Source of the DNA: Victivallales bacterium
GTDB taxonomy: Bacteria; Verrucomicrobiota; Lentisphaeria; Oligosphaerales; Oligosphaeraceae
Assembly: GCA_017417585.1 (NCBI GenBank)
Contig: JAFPYX010000033.1
Span: forward strand, 57,669 to 121,668
DNA: 64,000 bases
Direction of reading: 5' to 3'
Both the position numbers and the translations under genes were made by a program. Below the pieces are notes generated by a model. That model worked only from the letters and a program-made list of their open reading frames with translations, did no database searches and was not told the origin of the DNA. Each line of letters opens with the position of its first letter. Positions within the stretch are counted from its first letter, which is position 1. Shown here piece after piece: positions 56,288 through 64,000 of this stretch.

Positions 56288-57411
56288 CGGGCATATCCTC
56301 CCGTCTTGGGTAAAATCTTCAACAGCGCATTTTCCAAGGCCACTGCGGTGGGCACGCCGGTCGTCGTGCTGTCCAGGAGCGCGTCACGCAGGATCCGGAT
56401 GGCTTCCATGAGTTCCTCGGGGCGGTATGACAATGCCGCATCCGCCGCGAACTTGATTCGCCAGGCATTCTGGCTTGCCCAGGGGGCGTCGCCGCCGGAC
56501 AGCTCCCGTTTCCGGGCCGCATCCAGGCCCTCGACATGGTTTTTCAGGTCCATCGAGCTTTTCAGGCGATTCTCCGCCATATACAGGCGTATGGAGAGGT
56601 TCTGCAGGAATGTCCGTGCAAGCGAGGTGAGCAGCTGCCGTGCCACGACGGCGGGCTCCTTGGAACGCGCCAGCAGCATCTCCACCATGGAGAGCGAAGC
56701 CGCCAAATCGCGTTTCCCGACTGGGTCGGTCAGCCCCCAGTTCTCCTGGTCGCTATATGGCGGGCACATCTCGCGCACCGCCTCGGGCGTAATCGGCTGC
56801 CCTGCCCCCGCGTAGCAGATGAGTTTCTCCAGCTCACCATTGATCAGCGAAGTGTCCGCCCCTAGCACGTCCACCAACAGGTCGCTGACTTCGTAGGAAA
56901 GCGTAACGCCCTTTTCGCGGGCTACCGCCGCCAGGCATCCCTTCATGTCCTCACGCCAGCCCTTCCGCATGGTGTTGGGGCGGTTCTTCCAGACCGTCTC
57001 GCCCTGCGCCGCGCAGGCCTTCGCCAACGGCTTGGCCGGATCGCAATCCGGTCCGTCCAGAAGCACATAGACCTCTTCCGGAAGTTCCCTGGCCAGCTCT
57101 TCGGCGAGGAGTTTCAGCTCCATCGGGTCGTTCTTGACGCGTGTTCCAGCTTCCTGACCAAAACCAGTGAAATGCTTCAGCCAGATGGTCTTTCGTCCAC
57201 CCAGAAACGGCGGAGTACGGATTGCCGAAATGACCTTCCCGACCAATTCGCCACGAGGTCCACGGTCGTCTTCGGAGACGACTTCCGTCGCGAACGGATC
57301 CGGTTCCTCGCCGGCCAGCTTCAAAAAAAGCCTCTCGGCCTCCGCATGGATCGCCGGCTCGTCATCCCCGCTAATCAGGAAAAGCCTCGGATTTGCATTT
57401 TTCTTAGCCAC
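56284..57411 (-). CDS. holA: DNA polymerase III delta subunit
   Basis: Clamp-loader delta subunit, 375 aa. The start is GTG at 57411. The N-terminal RLFLISGDDEPAIHAEAERL, the RTPPFLGGRKTIWLKHF core, and the helical C-terminal collar domain (ARSKEPAVVARQLLTSLAR) match HolA. The -10-like element ends 5 nt before the GTG and no other start codon is near, so the mRNA may be nearly leaderless. First gene of a minus-strand run holA-GAF-argH-53421-51362. Confidence 0.9.
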   Translation of the reverse strand: MAKKNANPRLFLISGDDEPAIHAEAERLFLKLAGEEPDPFATEVVSEDDRGPRGELVGKVISAIRTPPFLGGRKTIWLKHFTGFGQEAGTRVKNDPMELKLLAEELARELPEEVYVLLDGPDCDPAKPLAKACAAQGETVWKNRPNTMRKGWREDMKGCLAAVAREKGVTLSYEVSDLLVDVLGADTSLINGELEKLICYAGAGQPITPEAVREMCPPYSDQENWGLTDPVGKRDLAASLSMVEMLLARSKEPAVVARQLLTSLARTFLQNLSIRLYMAENRLKSSMDLKNHVEGLDAARKRELSGGDAPWASQNAWRIKFAADAALSYRPEELMEAIRILRDALLDSTTTGVPTAVALENALLKILPKTGGYAR

Positions 57412-57415
57412 AAGG

Positions 57416-57424
57416 CATACTATA
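57416..57424 (-). promoter_or_regulatory. Putative -10 element for holA
   Basis: TATAGTATG on the minus strand, ending 4-5 nt from the GTG start codon. Confidence 0.4.
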
Positions 57425-57519
57425 ACACTTTACCGGGATGCCGCCCTGACATCAAAATCCGCTGCGACATACCTTTCTTTGTCAGTTTTCACGCGTACTT
57501 TTGGAAATTCTCTATATAT

Positions 57520-57525
57520 TATAAT
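57520..57525 (+). promoter_or_regulatory. Putative -10 element for the SH3/coiled-coil gene
   Basis: TATAAT within CTATATATTATAATG, about 97 nt before the chosen start. Confidence 0.35.
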
Positions 57526-57622
57526 GTTTACGGATATACTTTCCCGACAGATTTCCACAAAAAGCACGGCAGTCCCTTCCCTTGATGGTTTCTGCCCTTC
57601 CTTCCAAGTTCAGGACACCCCC

Positions 57623-59551
57623 ATGCGTCAACATCTTTTCTTGACTCTTGCCCTTCTTCTAGCCCTTTGCATCTCGCCAGTCCTTCAGGCAGAGGATCAG
57701 CCCGGCTATGTGAAGGGCACTGGCGTGATTCTACGCGCCAACCATGCCACCTACTATGAAAGCCTTGCAAAGCTGCAGGAAAACACTCCCCTGGCAATCG
57801 TGTCGCGCAAGGGGGACTGGGTCGAGGTGCGACTGCCCGTCCGCATCACCGGATGGATTCAAAAAGACCGCGTGGACGATTCGTTTACGGTACTGGATGC
57901 CATCTGCCCGGTCTACACCGCGCCAGGCAATTTCTACACCGCATTCTACACTGCCGAGCAGGGTGAGAAATTGACTCCAGAAGGCAAGACCGACGGCGAC
58001 TGGGCCTGCGTATATGCACCGGCCAACGCCACCGGCTGGATTCACGCCGACTATGTCGGAGAAGGAGTTCCCGTCGTGTCCACTCCCTCACCGGCCGCCG
58101 CTGCTTCCCCTGCCGCAAGTTCCGCCGACACCCAGGACGCAGGGGCTTCCGCCGCACTGGAAAGCGCCACGTTGGCCGCGCGGACACTGGCCCTCCGCCA
58201 AGAACAGGAGCGCCAGGAACTTGAGATGAAGCAGGAGCAGGAACGGCTGGATGCCCTGCGGCAGCAGGCGGATGAATTGAAAGAGGAGACTGCCCGGCAC
58301 AACAGCGAGCTGACGGAACTCCAGAACGAGGCGCAACGCCTGGAGGCGTTGCGGGACGAGGCGAGAGAGAAAGCCCGCCAGGCCGCCGCCGAGCGAGAAG
58401 CAGCTTTGCTGCAGGAGCAACGGGAACAGGAAGACCTTTTGGCACGCCAAAAGGCCGCCGAGGAGAAGGCCAGGATGGTGGAAGCCGATTCCGCCCGCTG
58501 GGAAGCGGAAGCCCAGGCCATGGCCGCAAAGCTGGCGGCGGCCAAGGAGGAGGCTCGCCTCCGTGAGCAAGCCGCCCGGGAGGAGGCAGCCGCCATCGCC
58601 GCCGAGCAGGAAATTGCCGAGCAACGTGCCCGTGAGGCACTGGAGCAGGTTCACTCCGCAGAGGAACAGCTTGCCGTCACCGAACGCAAGCAGCAGGAGC
58701 TTTCCGCGCAGGTTGCCACCCTGCAGAAGGAGGTCCAAAGTGCCGAGGAACAGGCCGACTTGTTGCGGCTGGAGCGCGAGCGCATCGAGGCGACCTCGCG
58801 AGAGGAGGCGGCAAGGCTGGCTCAGGTCCGCCGTGAGGCAGAGCGCCTGGAGGCGGAGAAGGAGGAGCAGGCTGCACGCGTCGAAGCGACTAGACTGGAA
58901 GCGGAACAGCTGACCGCCGAACAGGCCGCCCAGGCCGCAAAGGTCGAGGCGGCACGCCGCGAGCAGGAACGCCTCCAGGAGCAACTGGCCAGCGCAGACG
59001 CCGATCTGGAACAGCTCCGCACACAGATACAGCGTCGCGAACAGGAGCGTGCAGAACTGGAACTGCTTCGCAAGGAGGCGGAGGCATCTGAAGGCAACGA
59101 CGAGGCGCTCACCCAGGAAATCGAGGCCCTCAAGGCAAAGGCCGCCGAGCAACGCGAGGCACAGGCCGCACGTCAGGCGGAACTGGAGGCATTGCGACAG
59201 GCCGCGGAGAACGCCCAGACGCCCGCGCCAGAACCCGAATTGCCTGAACACGCGCCAGAACCCGAACCGGAGCCGGAAGTCGCCTATGAACCGCCGCCAG
59301 CGGCAGCTACTCGCCCGCAGCTCACGCGGTATCAAGGGAAGATCTATCCTCTCACTCGCGCCATGCCGGAAGCCACCCATGCACTTTGGGTCGTTAGGGA
59401 TGGCAAGCAGGTCGCAGTCTGTTATTTGACCAGCAAGCGCATCAACCTGAACGACTGGCGCGGCGTCGCTGTCGAGGTCACCGGCATCCAGGACACGCCG
59501 AAAGGGCTTTCCTATCCCGTTCTGCAGGTCCGGAGCATCACCCGCCAGTAG
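57623..59551 (+). CDS. Secreted SH3-domain and coiled-coil protein
   Basis: A 642-aa protein; the ATG at 57623 opens a clear signal peptide (RQHLFLTLALLLALCISPVLQA). Two bacterial SH3-like modules follow at about residues 28-80 and 85-150 (LAIVSRKGDWVEVRLPVRITG, EKLTPEGKTDGDWACVY). Then come about 370 residues of coiled coil rich in Glu, Ala, Gln and Arg (residues about 170-535), a Pro/Glu linker (APEPELPEHAPEPEPEPE), and an 80-residue SH3-like C-terminal domain (YQGKIYPLTRAMPEATHALW). It may act in peptidoglycan-linked envelope structure, but this is only an inference from the domains. Confidence 0.8.
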   Translation: MRQHLFLTLALLLALCISPVLQAEDQPGYVKGTGVILRANHATYYESLAKLQENTPLAIVSRKGDWVEVRLPVRITGWIQKDRVDDSFTVLDAICPVYTAPGNFYTAFYTAEQGEKLTPEGKTDGDWACVYAPANATGWIHADYVGEGVPVVSTPSPAAAASPAASSADTQDAGASAALESATLAARTLALRQEQERQELEMKQEQERLDALRQQADELKEETARHNSELTELQNEAQRLEALRDEAREKARQAAAEREAALLQEQREQEDLLARQKAAEEKARMVEADSARWEAEAQAMAAKLAAAKEEARLREQAAREEAAAIAAEQEIAEQRAREALEQVHSAEEQLAVTERKQQELSAQVATLQKEVQSAEEQADLLRLERERIEATSREEAARLAQVRREAERLEAEKEEQAARVEATRLEAEQLTAEQAAQAAKVEAARREQERLQEQLASADADLEQLRTQIQRREQERAELELLRKEAEASEGNDEALTQEIEALKAKAAEQREAQAARQAELEALRQAAENAQTPAPEPELPEHAPEPEPEPEVAYEPPPAAATRPQLTRYQGKIYPLTRAMPEATHALWVVRDGKQVAVCYLTSKRINLNDWRGVAVEVTGIQDTPKGLSYPVLQVRSITRQ

Positions 59552-59599
59552 TCCCGACTGGCCTTTTCACACTTTCTTTGCATTCAACCATCCATCGCC

Positions 59600-60571
59600 A
59601 TGCACGTCTTCATTGCCGGCGGCGCCGGTTACATCGGCAGCTGCACCACCGAATATCTCCTAGATCACGGGCATCAAGTCACCGTCTTTGACGCCCTGCT
59701 CAACGGCCATCGCCAGGCGGTGGACCCACGGGCGAATTTTGTGAAAGGCAATCTTGCGGATTTGGAAGCTATTGAGGCGGCGGTGGCCAATGCGCGTCCG
59801 GACGGCATCATCCACTTCGCGGCTTTCATTGAGGTCGGCGAATCCATGACAGACCCGCTGAAGTATTTCCGCAACAATGTCGCCAACGCCATCAACCTCT
59901 GCCAGGCCGCCTCGGACAACGGGGTCCGAAAGGTGGTCTTTTCCTCCACCGCCGCCGTCTACGGGATCCCCGAACAGGTTCCGATTGACGAGAAGGTGGA
60001 AAAGGCTCCCATCAATCCCTACGGGGAGTCCAAGCTGATGTTCGAGAAGGTGCTTGCCTGGCAGCACCAGCTCCGTGGCCTCCAATACACAGCGCTGCGG
60101 TACTTCAATGCGGCCGGTGCCACCAGACTCCATGGCGAGGACCACCATCCGGAAACCCATCTCATCCCGCTGGTCATGCAGGCGGCCACCGGAGAGCGCA
60201 AGCAGATCTACATCTACGGAGACAACTATGGCACGCCGGACGGGACATGCATCCGTGACTACATCCATGTCCTCGACCTCGCCCAGGCGCATCTCCTGGC
60301 CCTGGAGTCCGATTTCTGCGGCGCGTTGAACCTGGGGACCGGCGGAGGGAATTCCGTACGGCAGGTCATCGACGCCGTACGCCGCGTCTGCGGCCATGAC
60401 TTTCCGGTGGAAGTCGCCCCCCGGCGTCCTGGCGACCCGCCCCGCCTCATCGCTGACTCTTCAGAGGCAAAACGCATCCTAGGCTGGAAGCCGCAGTTCG
60501 AGAACCTGGACGCGATTGTCGAGTCCGCTTGGGCATGGAAGATGTCCCATCCGCACGGCTACGAAGATTGA
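59600..60571 (+). CDS. galE: UDP-glucose 4-epimerase GalE
   Basis: NAD-dependent extended-SDR epimerase that interconverts UDP-glucose and UDP-galactose. It is 323 aa, slightly short. The cofactor motif GGAGYIGS is at residues 7-14. The catalytic Ser is in FSSTAAVYG, and Tyr and Lys lie in NPYGESK. GTCIRDYIHVLDLA and the C-terminal RPGDPPRLIADSSEAK are GalE hallmarks. Upstream of the AglD-like gene, 10 nt apart; the pair could serve polysaccharide or lipid glycosylation. Confidence 0.94.
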   Translation: MHVFIAGGAGYIGSCTTEYLLDHGHQVTVFDALLNGHRQAVDPRANFVKGNLADLEAIEAAVANARPDGIIHFAAFIEVGESMTDPLKYFRNNVANAINLCQAASDNGVRKVVFSSTAAVYGIPEQVPIDEKVEKAPINPYGESKLMFEKVLAWQHQLRGLQYTALRYFNAAGATRLHGEDHHPETHLIPLVMQAATGERKQIYIYGDNYGTPDGTCIRDYIHVLDLAQAHLLALESDFCGALNLGTGGGNSVRQVIDAVRRVCGHDFPVEVAPRRPGDPPRLIADSSEAKRILGWKPQFENLDAIVESAWAWKMSHPHGYED

Positions 60572-60581
60572 TTCGAAAGCG

Positions 60582-61733
60582 GTGAAAAAGCCCCTCTCCA
60601 TCACGCTTCGCATCCTCTTCATCCTGCTGGCGCTCTGGCTTCTCTGGAAAACCGCTCGGGACACGGACGCGAATGTGCTTCTTGCCCTGCGCGATGGAGC
60701 GAAGTTCCCGCTGGCCGCCGCGTTGCTGCTTTATGGCTTCGCCCAAGTGTTGGGAGCCTGGCGCTGGAAAATTCTCCTGGCGGTGCAGGGATTCCATTTT
60801 TCGCTGTGGACGGCTCTGCGCCTGACACTGGTAGGGAATTTCTTCAGCCTGATCATCCCTGGCGCCGTCACCGGCGACATCCTGAAGATCGCCTTCGCGA
60901 CGCAGAAGTATCCCGGCAAGGCAACGGAATTGACACTGGTCGACCTCATCGACCGGATCATCGGCCTCTCCGGAATCTTCTTCGCAGCCGCCGTGGCGAC
61001 TTTGCTCTGCTGTCGACTTCTGCCGGGAATCTTCTCCTCAGAGGACTCCTGGATGTTCGCCTGGGCCATCTTGGCCATCAACCTAGGCTGCTTAGGAACA
61101 CTGCTGCTCTACGTGGCCTGGCGCCTCCAGAACCGCTGGATGGCCTGGCGGTGGCTTCGGTCGCTCATCGGCTTTACCAGGCGGCATCTCCCAAAGGCGC
61201 TGCTGAAGATCGCCACGCGGATGAATGCCGCTCTTGGTCTCTACCGAGACCGCCAGCGGGCGTTGCTGAAGGCGCTTCTCCTCTCCATCGTCATCCATCT
61301 GACCGTCTCCACCACCGTCTTCTGCCTGGGGCGAGCGCTGCGGGAAACACAGATGAGCTTCGGGCAATATGCGCTGACCACCCAGCTGGCCAATGTCACG
61401 GGGCTGCTTCCCGTGACGCCGGGCGGCATCGGCCTTCGGGATGCGGTGACGACACGGCTCTTCCAGAATTTCGACGCCCAGCCAGCCAGCGTTCGCGGTG
61501 ACATCCCGCTGCTGAATTCGCTCGTCATTGTCTTTTGGGGATTGCTGATCGGCGCCATTGCCTATGTTTCCTTGCCCACTCTAAGGCAACCCGCGCAAAA
61601 ATGCGCTGGCACGGAACCACCCGCGCAGGAATCCGCTGGCACGGAACCACCCGCGCAGGAATCCGCTGGCACGGAACCACCCGCGCAGGAATCCGCTGGC
61701 ACGGAACCACTTCCACCAGTTAAACAGAAATAA
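60582..61733 (+). CDS. AglD/LPG-synthase-type membrane protein with repeat-bearing tail
   Basis: A 383-aa integral membrane protein of the UPF0104/AglD superfamily (flippase-like region). The start is a GTG at 60582; the frame extends 22 codons further upstream but overlaps galE. About eight hydrophobic helices, with the VDLIDRIIGLSGI and GLLPVTPGGIGLRDA segments typical of the family. The last 43 residues contain four PPAQESAGTE-like decapeptides, encoded by 30-bp units (three identical), and are a cytoplasmic or periplasmic Pro-rich tail. Its transported lipid is unknown. Confidence 0.85.
   Translation: MKKPLSITLRILFILLALWLLWKTARDTDANVLLALRDGAKFPLAAALLLYGFAQVLGAWRWKILLAVQGFHFSLWTALRLTLVGNFFSLIIPGAVTGDILKIAFATQKYPGKATELTLVDLIDRIIGLSGIFFAAAVATLLCCRLLPGIFSSEDSWMFAWAILAINLGCLGTLLLYVAWRLQNRWMAWRWLRSLIGFTRRHLPKALLKIATRMNAALGLYRDRQRALLKALLLSIVIHLTVSTTVFCLGRALRETQMSFGQYALTTQLANVTGLLPVTPGGIGLRDAVTTRLFQNFDAQPASVRGDIPLLNSLVIVFWGLLIGAIAYVSLPTLRQPAQKCAGTEPPAQESAGTEPPAQESAGTEPPAQESAGTEPLPPVKQK
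61591..61710. repeat. 30-bp tandem repeat, four units
   Basis: Four contiguous 30-bp units inside the 3' end of the AglD-like gene. Three (61621-61650, 61651-61680, 61681-61710) are identical; the first (61591-61620) differs at three positions. 30 nt preserves the frame and encodes ten residues per unit. Confidence 0.95.
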
Positions 61734-61739
61734 TCCATC

Positions 61740-63137
<1,398 letters not shown>

Positions 63138-63143
63138 CCCGCC

Positions 63144-63986
63144 ATGCTCGCAAGGAAAATCTTTTTCTATCTTCTTCCCCCCGTTGTCATCGGGTGCATT
63201 ATTGGTGGAGTGTATCTTTCCCATCGGCAGGACGCCGTAACTGAAGAAGGCGAAATGACACAGCCACCCATTGCACAGCCGATCGAAATGCCTGGTGCCG
63301 CCCCGCCGGTGAGCAATGACATCGGTTCCGTGGCCGCGAAAAACACCTCTGGTTCCTCCGATGCAGAAGGCTCCCTGCCCAGTGGCGGCACTCCCGCAGC
63401 CATTCTGACCACTGCGGAACTGCTTGAAGTCTCGACGAGTTTTTCCGACTCTCCCGTCTGGGCGCAGCTGCTTGCCCAGACCACGCCTGTCACTCGCATC
63501 GTCAAAGCCATCGACGCAGTGGCCAACGGGCAGCGCCCCGTGGATGCTTTGGACTTCCTGCATGTCGATACGGCCTTCCAGGCGCAGAAAAACGCCAATG
63601 GGAACTGGGTGGCTACCGCCGAGACTTACGCACGCTATCAAAGCGCAGTGGATTTCCTAGTAGGCACTCCCACGGAGGATATCGCCAAATGGTTCGAATT
63701 GGCCGAACCGGTACTCCAGCAGTCATGCCGACAACTCGGTTACCAGGACAAATCCATTCGCGATTTGATTGGCGAGGCCATTCAGACCATCCTAGACGTG
63801 CCGCAGTTCGCCACGGACCCGGTGCTCGTACCCACTGGCACGAGCGGCACGTATCATTTTGTTGACCCGGTCTTCGAGCAGCTCAACGACGCCCAGAAGC
63901 TCTTCGTGCGGCTCGGCCCTGAAAACTGCGCGAAGATCCAGGCCAAATGTCGATCCATCGCCGATGCTCTGAAACTCTACCGATGA
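63144..63986 (+). CDS. DUF3014-domain membrane-anchored protein
   Basis: A 280-aa protein with an N-terminal transmembrane helix (residues about 7-26), a Pro/Ser/Gly-rich linker to residue about 85, and a DUF3014-like C-terminal domain (TPVTRIVKAIDAVANGQRPVD, YARYQSAVDFL, QLGYQDKSIRDLIGEAI, FVDPVFEQLNDAQKLFVRLGPEN). The family is found in proteobacteria and PVC bacteria and has no assigned function. It is the last gene in the window and follows asnS closely. Confidence 0.85.
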   Translation: MLARKIFFYLLPPVVIGCIIGGVYLSHRQDAVTEEGEMTQPPIAQPIEMPGAAPPVSNDIGSVAAKNTSGSSDAEGSLPSGGTPAAILTTAELLEVSTSFSDSPVWAQLLAQTTPVTRIVKAIDAVANGQRPVDALDFLHVDTAFQAQKNANGNWVATAETYARYQSAVDFLVGTPTEDIAKWFELAEPVLQQSCRQLGYQDKSIRDLIGEAIQTILDVPQFATDPVLVPTGTSGTYHFVDPVFEQLNDAQKLFVRLGPENCAKIQAKCRSIADALKLYR

Positions 63987-64000
63987 ACCGTTAAATAATA

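Noticed and set aside
58088..59380. 430-codon minus-strand frame rich in Leu and Gly
   Set aside because: It is antisense to the coiled-coil segment of the SH3 protein; the apparent hydrophobicity comes from the repetitive GAG/CAG codons.

Overview
The window is a gene-dense chromosomal stretch, about 57% G+C by eye, from a Gram-negative bacterium. It is probably a member of the PVC group, with Lentisphaerota or Kiritimatiellota as the best guess. The reasons are a prepilin-like protein with the H-X9-DG motif, LPS-core genes (gmhB, a waaG-like glycosyltransferase, two WaaP/Kdo-kinase-like proteins), a bacterial alpha-2-macroglobulin, a DUF3014 protein, an EF-G paralogue of the EF-G2/spd type and a rearranged ribosomal-protein cluster. 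The assignment is inference from gene content; no 16S gene is present.

Layout. 1-4114 (minus): coaC, gmhB and the 5'-proximal part of mfd, which runs off the left edge. 4204-10016: a secreted subtilase facing a large thioester-containing alpha-2-macroglobulin-like protein. 10169-15230 (minus): a five-gene sugar or sugar-acid cassette (SDR dehydrogenase, enolase-superfamily dehydratase, DapA-family aldolase, sodium symporter, mutarotase-like protein). 15253-23000 (minus): rplV-rpsC-rplP-rpmC-rpsQ-rplN-rplX-rplE-rpsZ-rpsH-rplF-rplR-rpsE-rplO-secY, closed by a clear terminator. The S10-operon half (rpsJ to rpsS) and rpmD are absent. 23318-33247: a periplasmic coiled-coil protein, ispG, a PHP-domain protein, a waaG-like/waaP-like pair, secG, an EF-G paralogue, tRNA-Val and a second lipid-A/core-kinase-like gene. 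33360-42617 (minus): recC-recB-recD, in which recD carries an in-frame amber codon. 42863-48768: tRNA-Gly, a pseudopilin-like gene, a coiled-coil protein, initiator tRNA-Met, a decayed BRO/DinD-type antirepressor, a yegP homologue, a secreted glycosidase-like protein and tRNA-Arg. 48868-57411 (minus): ackA-pta, then holA, a GAF protein, argH and two envelope proteins. 57623-63986 (plus): an SH3/coiled-coil secreted protein, galE, an AglD/LPG-synthase-type membrane protein, asnS and a DUF3014 protein.

The most unusual features are: the amber-interrupted recD beside intact recC and recB; a 77-nt overlap of rpsC with rplP; an initiator tRNA with a U1.U72 mismatch; a recurrent -10-like element (TATAKTAWG) in front of many genes and tRNAs; short intergenic direct-repeat tracts, including a 17-bp inverted pair around the glycosidase/tRNA-Arg segment; and a 30-bp tandem repeat in the tail of the AglD-like protein. 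I found no CRISPR array, no intact insertion sequence and no clear new defence system. All functions are read from motifs and context; no database search was run.
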